A stretch of 5,818 nt of DNA from NCBI GenBank assembly GCA_964346815.1, contig CAYFWF010000008.1, positions 1 to 5,818 of the forward strand, written 5' to 3'. The number at the start of each line of letters is the position of its first letter. The first letter of the stretch is position 1. Position numbers and translations under genes: made by a program. The stretch comes from CAYFWF01 sp964346815 (GTDB lineage: Bacteria; Acidobacteriota; Aminicenantia; Aminicenantales; Aminicenantaceae). The notes under the pieces were generated by a model. The model had not been told where the DNA came from. It did no database searches and saw only the letters and a program-made list of their open reading frames with translations. Below are positions 1 through 5,672 of the stretch, piece after piece.

Positions 1-130
1 CGATCAGCCTGCGGCGGGGAGGGCCTATTTCGACGTTTCTCTCATAGACCGTTACATCCATTCCTTCCCGTGCCAGGAGATGGGCCGCGTACAGGCCGCC
101 CGTGGAGGCTCCGATGATGGTGACTTTCAT
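1..130 (-). CDS. FAD-dependent oxidoreductase/monooxygenase, N-terminal fragment
   Basis: Only the first 43 codons are present; the rest lies beyond the left edge. The translation begins MKVTIIGASTGGLYAAHLLA and continues into VTVYER. This is a classic Rossmann dinucleotide-binding fold: strand 1, a glycine-rich turn (G7-A-S-T-G11-G12) in place of GxGxxG, a helix, then strand 2 ending in an acidic residue (E30) that would bind the ribose of FAD. The following G-P-P-R-R-R-L stretch resembles the segment after strand 2 in geranylgeranyl-reductase/PHBH-like flavoproteins, but substrate and pathway cannot be told from this piece. The ATG is the only in-frame start candidate nearby. No strong Shine-Dalgarno precedes it, since the leader just upstream reads CTCTCTTTTTCAAAAA. 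It sits 143 bp downstream of the response-regulator gene on the same strand, with terminator-like hairpins between, so co-transcription is uncertain. Confidence 0.8.
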   Translation of the reverse strand, partial: MKVTIIGASTGGLYAAHLLAREGMDVTVYERNVEIGPPRRRLI

Positions 131-158
131 TTTTTGAAAAAGAGAGGCTACCGCCGTT

Positions 159-185
159 AGGAGCCTGAGGGCTCCTTTCTTTTTT
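159..185 (+). terminator. Hairpin plus T-run, rho-independent terminator shape on the plus strand
   Basis: A perfect 7-bp stem AGGAGCC (159-165) / GGCTCCT (170-176) with the tetraloop TGAG is followed by TTTCTTTTTT up to 185. This is the form of an intrinsic terminator for plus-strand transcription. It is odd because no plus-strand gene lies upstream in the window; the segment before it is the antisense strand of the flavoprotein gene. It may stop antisense transcripts. Read in the minus direction, the same hairpin sits about 29 nt upstream of the flavoprotein ATG and could form a 5' leader structure. Confidence 0.45.
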
Positions 186-261
186 CCCTCCTGGTCGGGG
201 GGAAGATGCAATTTTTCATCTACCCTTGCTCCTGACTCGTTTGCCGAGACCCCCCTGATTC

Positions 262-285
262 AAAAAAGCGAAACTAAAGTTTGCT
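262..285 (-). terminator. Weak rho-independent terminator overlapping the end of the response-regulator gene
   Basis: On the minus strand the sequence reads AGC-AAAC, loop TTTA, GTTT-(C)-GCT, then TTTTT. This is a 7-bp stem with one bulged base followed directly by a T-run. The stop codon TAG at 276-274 lies across the loop and the start of the 3' arm. The stem is A/T-rich and therefore weak, but its position right at the gene end supports a role in ending the kinase/regulator transcript. Confidence 0.4.
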
Positions 286-927
286 GATACCCTCTTTTAT
301 GGCATAGCGCACCAGGTCGACCTGATTGTGGATGTCCAGCTTCTGCATGATGTTCTTCTTGTGGACCCGGACCGTGTTCAGGGACAGATAAAGCCTCTCG
401 GCGATCTCCTTGGAAGCAATGCCTTCGGCCAGGAGCTGGAGGATTTCCTTTTCCCGGGTGGTGAGGGTGATTAAGGATGGAGCTTTTTCCCCGGCATAGG
501 CTTTTTTGATGAAGCCGTCGACGATGTACTGAGTGACTGCGGGGCTTAAAAACACCTTACCGCTGTCGACCTCGAGGATAGCCCTGATGATTTCCTCGGT
601 CGAGCTTTCCTTCAAGATGTAACCTCTTGCGCCGGCTTTAAGGGCTTTTTCCACGAAGAACCGGCTGTCGTGGATGCTGAGGATAATGACCCTGGAAGAG
701 GGATTCATCTGGATAAGACGGGATGTGGTCTCGATACCGTTAAGGATGGGCATCTTGATATCGAGGACGAATACATCGATGGGAGTGTTTTCGACAATTT
801 CCAGGACTTCATGGCCGTTGGAAGCTTCGGCTACGACCTCGATATCATCCTCGGACATCAGGATGGCGGCGCGGAGGCCGTCCCTGACAACCGGATGATC
901 GTCAGCGATAAGAACCCTTATCCTCAC
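274..927 (-). CDS. NarL/FixJ-family response regulator (REC + LuxR-type HTH)
   Basis: Cytoplasmic phosphorylation-controlled transcription factor of 217 residues, the normal length for the family. The receiver domain spans about residues 3-120, with the acidic pocket D9-D10, phospho-acceptor D56 in VFVLDIKMP, switch residue S84 and invariant K106. A linker follows, then the C-terminal LuxR-type helix-turn-helix at about 154-217. It starts LTTREKEILQLLAEG and has the recognition-helix motif LSLNTVRVHKKNIMQKL. The start is GTG at 927-925, preceded by GGGGGAG at good spacing; no upstream ATG is needed to complete the receiver domain. It lies 110 bp downstream of the histidine kinase on the same strand, so the two very probably form a pair. 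A 7-2-7 dyad in that gap suggests that it regulates its own transcription. Target genes are unknown. All key residues are present and there is no sign of decay. Confidence 0.95.
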   Translation of the reverse strand: MRIRVLIADDHPVVRDGLRAAILMSEDDIEVVAEASNGHEVLEIVENTPIDVFVLDIKMPILNGIETTSRLIQMNPSSRVIILSIHDSRFFVEKALKAGARGYILKESSTEEIIRAILEVDSGKVFLSPAVTQYIVDGFIKKAYAGEKAPSLITLTTREKEILQLLAEGIASKEIAERLYLSLNTVRVHKKNIMQKLDIHNQVDLVRYAIKEGISKL

Positions 928-995
928 CTTTCTCCCCCAAATCCAATAAAGTTGAGCCGGGAGGTATCGAGTTTATGTGCAAAATGTATAAGAAT

Positions 996-1017
996 AAATA
1001 CCACAAATGTGGTATTT
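996..1017. promoter_or_regulatory. Perfect inverted repeat, candidate NarL-type operator
   Basis: A 10-bp perfect inverted repeat with a 2-bp spacer lies in the gap between the kinase stop and the regulator start. Its core is TACCACA (999-1005)-AA-TGTGGTA (1008-1014), a 7-2-7 layout. NarL/NarP heptamers (consensus TACYYMT) bind in this geometry, although positions 5 and 7 of this heptamer differ from the E. coli consensus. It lies about 70 bp upstream of the regulator GTG. A terminator role for the kinase gene is less likely: the loop would be only 2-4 nt and the minus-strand sequence after it (ATTCTTAT) is not a clean T-run. Confidence 0.5.
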
Positions 1018-1037
1018 TCGAATGCATTTTGGGTTAT

Positions 1038-2339
1038 TTAGCGGAAGAGAACCTCAATATTGGTTCCTTTTCCAGGCGAGGACTGGACCCGGAAGGTGCC
1101 GCCGAGGGTTTCGGCCATGCTCTTCATGGAGTAGAGGCCGAAGGAGGAGTCGGAATGATTGCTTGCCTGACGGGAATCGAATCCGCGGCCGTCGTCCCGG
1201 ATGCAGAGGCAGAGCCTCCCTTTCCGGCGCTCGAGGCTCATCTCCAGGGTTTTGGCTCCGGAATGTTTGAGCCCGTTGTTGAAGGCTTCCTGGGCGATCC
1301 GGTAGAGGAGAGTGGCTTCGCGCTCGGAGAGTTCCCTGCGGGACTGATCACAGTGAAAGCGGAAGTCGATGTTTTGTTTTCTGGCGAGATCGGGAAAGCA
1401 GGATTCCACAGCCTGGCAGAATCCGCCGAAATCGAGCTCAGGCGGACGGATGCTGTGTGCAAGCTGCTTGATATTTAGAACCTCGCTCTTGAGAGCGGCC
1501 TGGGTTTCAGAGAGGTTTTTTCGGGCATCTTCCAGGTTTTTATTTTTGATTCCTTCTTCGATGTCGCTCAGCCTGGAAGATAGTCCGAGGGATAGAGATC
1601 CGATATCCGTGTGAAGTCTCATCGATATTTTTTTTCTCTCGTCTTCTATTGCGGAATGCACCCTGTGGGAGAACCGGCTGAGTCTTTCATCAGGGACATT
1701 GGAGGGCTGCCTGGTCCCGGCGTGAGGAGCATGTTCGGTGTGATCACAAAGCTTCCAGCCGGATCGAGTCCTGAGCAGGGAGCTCTGGTGGCGGCTGACC
1801 ACATCGATGATCTCAGGAGGTCCGCAGCGGGAGATGGGGTAAGAACAGATGGCGCGGATTTCGGTGGTGGAGACGACCTGGTTGACGTACTGTTCATAAT
1901 CCATGAAAGCCGTCCAGGATTCATCGGGCAGCCAGGAAATATCCCCTGAGCAGCGGAACCCGGAAAAGCCTTTTTTGATGACTTCGGTGTAAAGGGCACC
2001 AGCATGCTTGACGGCGATCTCGGGACGGAAGCGGAGAGTTTCGGGATCTATATACCACTTGCCTGCATCCAGAATTTTGAGCTGGCCCTTGCGGAAATAC
2101 TTTTTCGGATGCGGCAGGGGGAGGCGTTCCAGGAAGATGGACCTGGCTTTTTCTGCCGGGATGAGGTCCGGACACACCCAGAGGCAGAATTCGTCGTTGG
2201 CCAGCCCTTCTGCAAAGTACGGGATGAGGATGTCGAGCAAATCCTCCATGGTGTAGTAGAAGTAACAGGCGTGCGTGCCAGAGGAAATTTTTTTGATTTG
2301 TTCAGTGCAGGTTTGAAGCGGGGCTTTGTTCACCATCAT
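1038..2339 (-). CDS. MEDS-domain sensor histidine kinase, NarX-type core, soluble
   Basis: A 433-residue kinase without membrane segments, so it should sense a cytoplasmic signal. Residues about 20-190 form a MEDS domain (methanogen/methylotroph DcmR sensory domain), seen in GTHACYFYYTMEDLLDILIP, the stretch NDEFCLWVCPDL, and KKGFSGFRCSGDISWL. A variable linker (about 191-220) follows. Then comes the HisKA_3 dimerisation helix with E234-R235 and the phospho-acceptor H243 in ERKKISMRLHTDIG, and a GHKL ATPase domain (about 340-433) with N-box N354/N355 (EAFNNGLKHSGA), G1 box D382-D-G-R-G-F and the glycine-rich FGLYSMKSMAETLGG. Two ATGs stand in tandem at the start; AGGGAG is 5 nt from the first and 8 nt from the second, so either may be used. 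It should phosphorylate the response regulator encoded just downstream. The ligand is unknown. The cysteines at 25, 52, 56, 130, 165 and 172 could be redox- or ligand-relevant, but this is a guess. Confidence 0.92.
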   Translation of the reverse strand: MMVNKAPLQTCTEQIKKISSGTHACYFYYTMEDLLDILIPYFAEGLANDEFCLWVCPDLIPAEKARSIFLERLPLPHPKKYFRKGQLKILDAGKWYIDPETLRFRPEIAVKHAGALYTEVIKKGFSGFRCSGDISWLPDESWTAFMDYEQYVNQVVSTTEIRAICSYPISRCGPPEIIDVVSRHQSSLLRTRSGWKLCDHTEHAPHAGTRQPSNVPDERLSRFSHRVHSAIEDERKKISMRLHTDIGSLSLGLSSRLSDIEEGIKNKNLEDARKNLSETQAALKSEVLNIKQLAHSIRPPELDFGGFCQAVESCFPDLARKQNIDFRFHCDQSRRELSEREATLLYRIAQEAFNNGLKHSGAKTLEMSLERRKGRLCLCIRDDGRGFDSRQASNHSDSSFGLYSMKSMAETLGGTFRVQSSPGKGTNIEVLFR

Positions 2340-2373
2340 CTCTTCTCCCTGATTAAAGATGGAGGTTGGCTAA

Positions 2374-2402
2374 ATTCTATTTTTTTTGCCGCCTCATGTC
2401 AA
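2374..2402 (-). promoter_or_regulatory. Sigma-70-type promoter for the kinase gene
   Basis: On the minus strand a perfect -35 TTGACA (2402-2397), a 17-bp spacer and -10 TAGAAT (2379-2374, five of six consensus bases) stand 35 bp before the kinase ATG. Spacing and hexamers are close to optimal for a housekeeping sigma factor. The predicted start of transcription is near 2367, giving a leader of about 28 nt that contains the AGGGAG ribosome-binding site. Confidence 0.7.
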
Positions 2403-2412
2403 GGGAAAATAG

Positions 2413-2436
2413 TATTGTCATAAGATATTGACATAA
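2413..2436. repeat. 13-bp-period direct repeat overlapping the peptidase promoter
   Basis: TATTGTCATAA (2413-2423) and TATTGACATAA (2426-2436) match at 10 of 11 positions and start 13 bp apart. The second copy contains the -35 hexamer TTGACA of the rightward promoter. The same bases also give an inverted repeat TGTCA-N8-TGACA (2416-2433). A transcription factor bound here could block or assist RNA polymerase at the divergent promoters, but the region is A/T-rich and the repeat is short. Confidence 0.35.
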
Positions 2437-2456
2437 CCTGTTTTCTGTATTAAAAA
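2428..2456 (+). promoter_or_regulatory. Candidate sigma-70-type promoter for the M16 peptidase operon
   Basis: Perfect -35 TTGACA (2428-2433), a 17-bp spacer, and a weaker -10 TAAAAA (2451-2456, four of six consensus bases). Transcription would begin near 2463, leaving a leader of about 63 nt before the first peptidase ATG. Its -35 lies 26 bp from the -35 of the leftward kinase promoter, so the two polymerases would occupy back-to-back sites. Confidence 0.5.
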
Positions 2457-2525
2457 TAGATACACACCTAAAAAAGGGATTCAAGAGTTAAAACCAATAG
2501 AGAAAATTTCTTTTCAAAAGGAGGG

Positions 2526-4064
2526 ATGATGAGAAAAAAGACATTTCCCATTTTCCGTACTGCTTTCGCTTGTCTTATGCTCTGCTTGCTTCTTCTGTCC
2601 TCTACCCTCACACCCGCACACGCCCAGGGCTTCTCTGACAAGGTCAAGGAGTTCACCCTCTCCAACGGAATGCGCTTTTTCATCTATGAACGTCCCCAGG
2701 TCCCGACCTTCGCTGGCATGATCATGGTCAAAGTCGGAAGCGTAGACGAGCGGAAAGGAGAGACAGGTCTTGCCCATTTCTTCGAGCACATGGCCTTCAA
2801 GGGTACGACTGTCATAGGGACTCGCGACTACGCCAAAGAAAAGCCTGTCCTGGATGAGATGGACCGGGTCGGCGGCGAACTCGCTGCCGAGTACTTGAAG
2901 GGAGCCCAGGCCGATGAGGCCAAAATAAAGGCCTATAAGGACAAGCTCGAGCAGCTCCGGAAGCAACACCGAGAATACGTGGTCAAGGACGAGATAGACA
3001 GAATCTACTCAGAAAATGGCGGCGAATTCCTGAATGCGAGCACGGGTCCAGATTCTACCCAGTACTTCGTCATGCTCCCCTCGAACCGCCTCGAGCTCTG
3101 GTTCCTGATCGAATCCGAGCGGTTCAAGAACCTCGTTTTCCGGGAATTCTACTCAGAGCGCGACGTGGTGGCCGAAGAACGCCGCATGTCCAGAGACAAC
3201 ACACCGGACGGCTTTCTCAGGGAGGAATTCACCAACATGGCCTTTGTCCTTCACCCTTACCGCCATACCGTTATCGGCTACATGGAGGATATTCAATCCT
3301 ACACCAAAGACAAAGCGCTCGATTTCTACAAGACCTTCTACATTCCAAACAATATGGTGGCTGCCCTTGTCGGTGATGTGGAGCTCGAAGAGGCGAAGGG
3401 ACTCGCCGAGAAATACTTCGGGGATATCCCTAAAGGGGAGGATCCTCCGCGCCATTCTGTTATCGAGCCTGAACAGAGGGGGGAGCGCCGTGTGGCTGTT
3501 CGCTTCGATGCCGAGCCTATCCTGATGATTGGCTACCACATGCCTGCTCCATCCGATAAAGACAACCTCAGTCTCCGCCTCATAAGCATGATCCTCAGCC
3601 GTGGAAGCTCCTCGCGGCTCTATCGCGATCTTGTTACCAACCGGAGAATCGCCATCTCTATCTCGACAGCGACCAATGTTCCGGGCTCCCGTTATGCGTC
3701 TCTTTTCCAGATCTACGGGAGACCGCAGCATCCCCACACGCCTGAGGAACTCGAAAAAGCTGTCTATGAGCATCTCGATCGCATGAAGGTAGAACCCGTC
3801 AAGCCGGAGGAGATCGAGAAGGTTATCAACATGTCAGAAGCCTCTCTTTACCGCTCAGTAGGTTTTGCTGACAACGTTTTCCTGGCCATGCGGCTGCTTC
3901 GAAATGTCATTCTGTTTGACGACGTGGACGCCGACTTCAAGCGCGTAGAGGCCCTGAAAAAGATCACGCCGGAAGAGATTATGGCCGCTGCCAGCACATA
4001 CTTCACTGAATCGAACCGAACCGTCGGCATCCTTCTCCGGAAGGAAAAGGGAGGTGAAGAATGA
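2526..4064 (+). CDS. Exported M16-family zinc metallopeptidase, catalytic subunit
   Basis: A 512-residue pitrilysin-like protease. A Sec signal peptide covers residues 1-33 (basic MMRKK, hydrophobic core about 13-27, cleavage expected after A-H-A33), placing it in the periplasm. The N-terminal M16 domain starts at FTLSNGMRFFIYE and carries the inverted zinc motif H84-F-F-E87-H88: H84 and H88 bind zinc and E87 is the general base. The third ligand is probably E218 in ERDVVAEERR. H88 to E218 spans about 130 residues rather than the roughly 76 usual in M16B, because of a charged helical insert at about 105-170 (ADEAKIKAYKDKLEQLRKQ). The second M16 domain (about 255-440) has the FYIPNNMVAALVGDV strand and the SRGSSSRLYRDLVTNRRIA loop. 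GGAGG (2520-2524) almost touches the first ATG and lies 4 nt before a second ATG at 2529, which may be the true start. It overlaps the next gene by 4 bp; the two products probably form a heterodimer degrading or processing peptides. Substrate unknown. Confidence 0.93.
   Translation: MMRKKTFPIFRTAFACLMLCLLLLSSTLTPAHAQGFSDKVKEFTLSNGMRFFIYERPQVPTFAGMIMVKVGSVDERKGETGLAHFFEHMAFKGTTVIGTRDYAKEKPVLDEMDRVGGELAAEYLKGAQADEAKIKAYKDKLEQLRKQHREYVVKDEIDRIYSENGGEFLNASTGPDSTQYFVMLPSNRLELWFLIESERFKNLVFREFYSERDVVAEERRMSRDNTPDGFLREEFTNMAFVLHPYRHTVIGYMEDIQSYTKDKALDFYKTFYIPNNMVAALVGDVELEEAKGLAEKYFGDIPKGEDPPRHSVIEPEQRGERRVAVRFDAEPILMIGYHMPAPSDKDNLSLRLISMILSRGSSSRLYRDLVTNRRIAISISTATNVPGSRYASLFQIYGRPQHPHTPEELEKAVYEHLDRMKVEPVKPEEIEKVINMSEASLYRSVGFADNVFLAMRLLRNVILFDDVDADFKRVEALKKITPEEIMAAASTYFTESNRTVGILLRKEKGGEE
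4050..4064 (+). promoter_or_regulatory. Strong Shine-Dalgarno and ATGA stop/start overlap coupling the two M16 genes
   Basis: GGAGGTGA (4050-4057), a full anti-16S match, stands just before ATG 4061. The start codon overlaps the upstream stop as ATGA (4061-4064). This arrangement points to translational coupling and near-equal output of the two subunits, and it fixes the start of the second gene. Confidence 0.75.
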
Positions 4065-5515
4065 AACCATATCAGAATAAAACCGTTCGCGCTGCCTGCA
4101 AGGCTCTCCTGATACTCGTCTTTACGGTCTTTATCCTGTCCCCATCCGCCGTTCATTCCCAAAAGGATCCGGAAACCCTCGAATTCCCCGACATCGAATT
4201 CGCGCCCAAGAAACCAGGAGTGGCTGCCGTCAAAGAGGGCATCACCTTTTATTTTCAGGAAGAGGATGAATTTCCCGTCATAGAAGGCATGCTCATCTTC
4301 AAGTCCGGTTCTCTCTATGAGCCATCCGGCAAGGAAGGGCTGGCTTCCCTGACCATGAGGATGCTTAAAGCCGGAGGGACGAAGACTCTGTCTCCGGACG
4401 ATCTCGAAGACAAGCTCGATTTTCTCGGTTCGACGATCAGCTCCTTCGGCGGACTGGAGTTCTCTCAGATCAGATTCTGGACGCTCAAGAAGAACTTTCA
4501 CGAAACCTGGAAGATACTCATCGATATGCTTTATAATCCAGGCTTCGATGCCGATCGGTTCGAGACCGAAAAGAAGAAAGACCTCGAGATGATCCGGCGG
4601 CGCTTCGACTATCCTTCTTCGCTCGGCATGTATCTTTTCCAGGAGCTTGTTTACGGCAAAGACTTTCCAGAGGCGCGGAGAACGACCAGCGCAAGCATCA
4701 ATGGGATCGCCCTGGATGACGTTAAAGCCTTTTATGAAAACAACATCAGAAATATTGAGGTCATCGCTGCCTTCACAGGAGATTTCAAGCAGCAAGAGGT
4801 GCTTTCGCTCCTCAAAGAGAGCTTCCAGGACTGGAAGGCGAGCGCACCAGCCGATCTCGATCTTCCCGAGGCGTTCCTGGCCACCCCACCTGGCGTTTAC
4901 TTCATCGACAAACCCGATATGACTCAGGCGATTATCACCTTGGGCCACCTCGGGCTGAACAATCACGACGAGGATAATGTCGAAGTCAACATCTTCAACT
5001 TCATCCTGGGCACCGGGTCTTTCAACTCGCGGCTCATGAGAGAAGTGAGGTCGAATAGGGGACTGGCCTATTCCACGTTCGGATTGATCAGCCTCGGGAG
5101 AGACAAAGGAATATTCTTCAATTTCTGCCAGACCAAGAGTCAGTCTGTGGGTGAGGCCATCAAATTGATGACGGACATTATCACGGACATGACAGAGAAT
5201 CCGGTGAGCCCTGAGGAGCTCGAGGTTGCGAAGAAGTACGAGGTGAATTCCTTTGTCCACAAATTCGATTCCCCCCAGGCCGTTGTGAGACAGGCGGTTT
5301 ACTTGAAGCTGGAGGGATTTCCGGACGATTACCTGGAGACCTACCTTCCCAGGATCAAGAAGGTGGATGCAGATAAAGTGCTCGCCATAGGGAAGAAAGC
5401 TGTAGATCCGGATGATATGGTGATTCTGGTTGTCGGCAAGAAGGCTGAGATTATCGACCAGCTTAAAGCTTTGGGATTAGGCGAAGTCAAAGAGCTGCCC
5501 TTACCCAAGGAGTAA
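4061..5515 (+). CDS. Exported M16-family protein, predicted non-catalytic partner subunit
   Basis: A 484-residue paralogue of the upstream protease. A signal peptide covers residues 1-33 (hydrophobic ALLILVFTVFILSPSA, likely cleavage V-H-S33|Q), so it too is periplasmic. The N-terminal M16 fold is recognisable (FPVIEGMLIFKSGSLYEPSG), but where the partner has GLAHFFEHM this protein reads GLASLTMRM (93-101): the two His and the Glu of the zinc site are replaced by S96, R100 and M99, so it should not bind catalytic zinc. The second domain keeps the glycine-rich loop and following motif (LGTGSFNSRLMREVRSNRGLAYS, about 316-338), with R324 and Y337. In M16B pairs such as mitochondrial processing peptidase, residues of this type in the non-zinc subunit help to hold substrate. 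It is translationally coupled to the catalytic subunit. It ends cleanly with TAA at 5513-5515; no terminator of canonical shape follows. Confidence 0.92.
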   Translation: MKPYQNKTVRAACKALLILVFTVFILSPSAVHSQKDPETLEFPDIEFAPKKPGVAAVKEGITFYFQEEDEFPVIEGMLIFKSGSLYEPSGKEGLASLTMRMLKAGGTKTLSPDDLEDKLDFLGSTISSFGGLEFSQIRFWTLKKNFHETWKILIDMLYNPGFDADRFETEKKKDLEMIRRRFDYPSSLGMYLFQELVYGKDFPEARRTTSASINGIALDDVKAFYENNIRNIEVIAAFTGDFKQQEVLSLLKESFQDWKASAPADLDLPEAFLATPPGVYFIDKPDMTQAIITLGHLGLNNHDEDNVEVNIFNFILGTGSFNSRLMREVRSNRGLAYSTFGLISLGRDKGIFFNFCQTKSQSVGEAIKLMTDIITDMTENPVSPEELEVAKKYEVNSFVHKFDSPQAVVRQAVYLKLEGFPDDYLETYLPRIKKVDADKVLAIGKKAVDPDDMVILVVGKKAEIIDQLKALGLGEVKELPLPKE

Positions 5516-5539
5516 AACAGGGCTGCCGCTTCGGATTGT

Positions 5540-5597
5540 GTCCTTGTAGTCCGTCTTGAGAGAGCGTCTGACTACGGATCAGAAGGCCGGGGGTTTT
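5540..5597 (+). pseudogene. Broken tRNA-Arg(ACG)-like gene fragment
   Basis: Positions 5561-5595 read like the middle of a bacterial tRNA-Arg(ACG). They show the 3' side of the D-stem (GAGC, 5562-5565), G26, and a perfect 5-bp anticodon stem TCTGA (5567-5571)/TCAGA (5579-5583) around the 7-nt loop CTACGGA with anticodon ACG (5574-5576). Then come a 5-nt variable loop AGGCC, the 5' T-stem strand GGGGG (5589-5593) and the first TT of the T-loop. Upstream, GTAG at 5546-5549 fits positions 7-10, but the D-stem GTCC pairs poorly with GAGC and the D-loop lacks the GG pair. Downstream, the T-loop (TTCGAAT expected), the complementary C-rich T-stem strand and the 3' acceptor strand are all absent. 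It cannot fold into a working tRNA. It may be a relic of a tRNA disrupted at the T-loop, a remnant of element integration, or an assembly chimera. Confidence 0.6.
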
Positions 5598-5599
5598 GG

Positions 5600-5615
5600 C
5601 ACATATGTGACACAT
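5600..5615. repeat. Three alternating CACAT half-sites
   Basis: CACAT-ATGTG-A-CACAT contains two overlapping palindromes: CACATATGTG (5600-5609) and ATGTG-A-CACAT (5605-5615). It begins 5 bp after the tRNA homology stops. It could be a protein-binding site or the end of an inserted element; no function can be assigned. Confidence 0.4.
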
Positions 5616-5649
5616 GGGGATAAGTCTATTTCTGGATCAAATGCATAAC

Positions 5650-5672
5650 CGTCTAACGCATTAGACGTCTAA
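5650..5672. repeat. Inverted and palindromic GTCTAA half-site array
   Basis: CGTCTAA (5650-5656)-CGCA-TTAGACG (5661-5667) is a 7-bp perfect inverted repeat. A further GTCTAA (5667-5672) follows directly, so that TTAGACGTCTAA (5661-5672) is a second, 12-bp perfect palindrome sharing an arm. Three copies of one hexamer in alternating orientation suggest an operator or recombinase-type site rather than a terminator, since no T-run follows. Confidence 0.45.

Noticed and set aside
157..219. A 20-codon minus-strand ORF (begins MKNCIFPPTRREK) in the gap before the flavoprotein gene
   Set aside because: It is short, of low-complexity basic character, and ends inside the hairpin. A leader peptide cannot be excluded, but nothing supports it beyond an ATG and a distant GGAG.
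3153..3773. A 206-codon minus-strand open frame inside the first M16 gene
   Set aside because: It is a shadow of the catalytic M16 coding frame, with no domain and no ribosome-binding site.
3848..5260. A 470-codon open frame on the minus strand, antisense across both M16 genes
   Set aside because: Both M16 proteins on the plus strand are complete and recognisable, with signal peptides and ribosome-binding sites. The antisense frame shows no known domain, spans the gene junction and has no good start signal; it arises from codon bias.
5612..5626. Reverse-strand TTATCCCCA, close to a DnaA box
   Set aside because: It is a single copy with one mismatch and no cluster or neighbouring replication gene; a chance match is likely.
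5663..5670. AGACGTCT, identical to the E. coli MetJ box
   Set aside because: MetJ needs tandem boxes; the adjacent 8-mers do not match well, there is no methionine gene nearby, and the host does not look like a gammaproteobacterium. It is better explained by the GTCTAA half-site array.
5641..5672. Integron attC-like core (GTCTAAC; reverse strand GCGTTAGAC)
   Set aside because: The GTCTAAC heptamer fits RYYYAAC, but no matching second core with internal L/R boxes lies at a proper distance, and there is no cassette or integron integrase.
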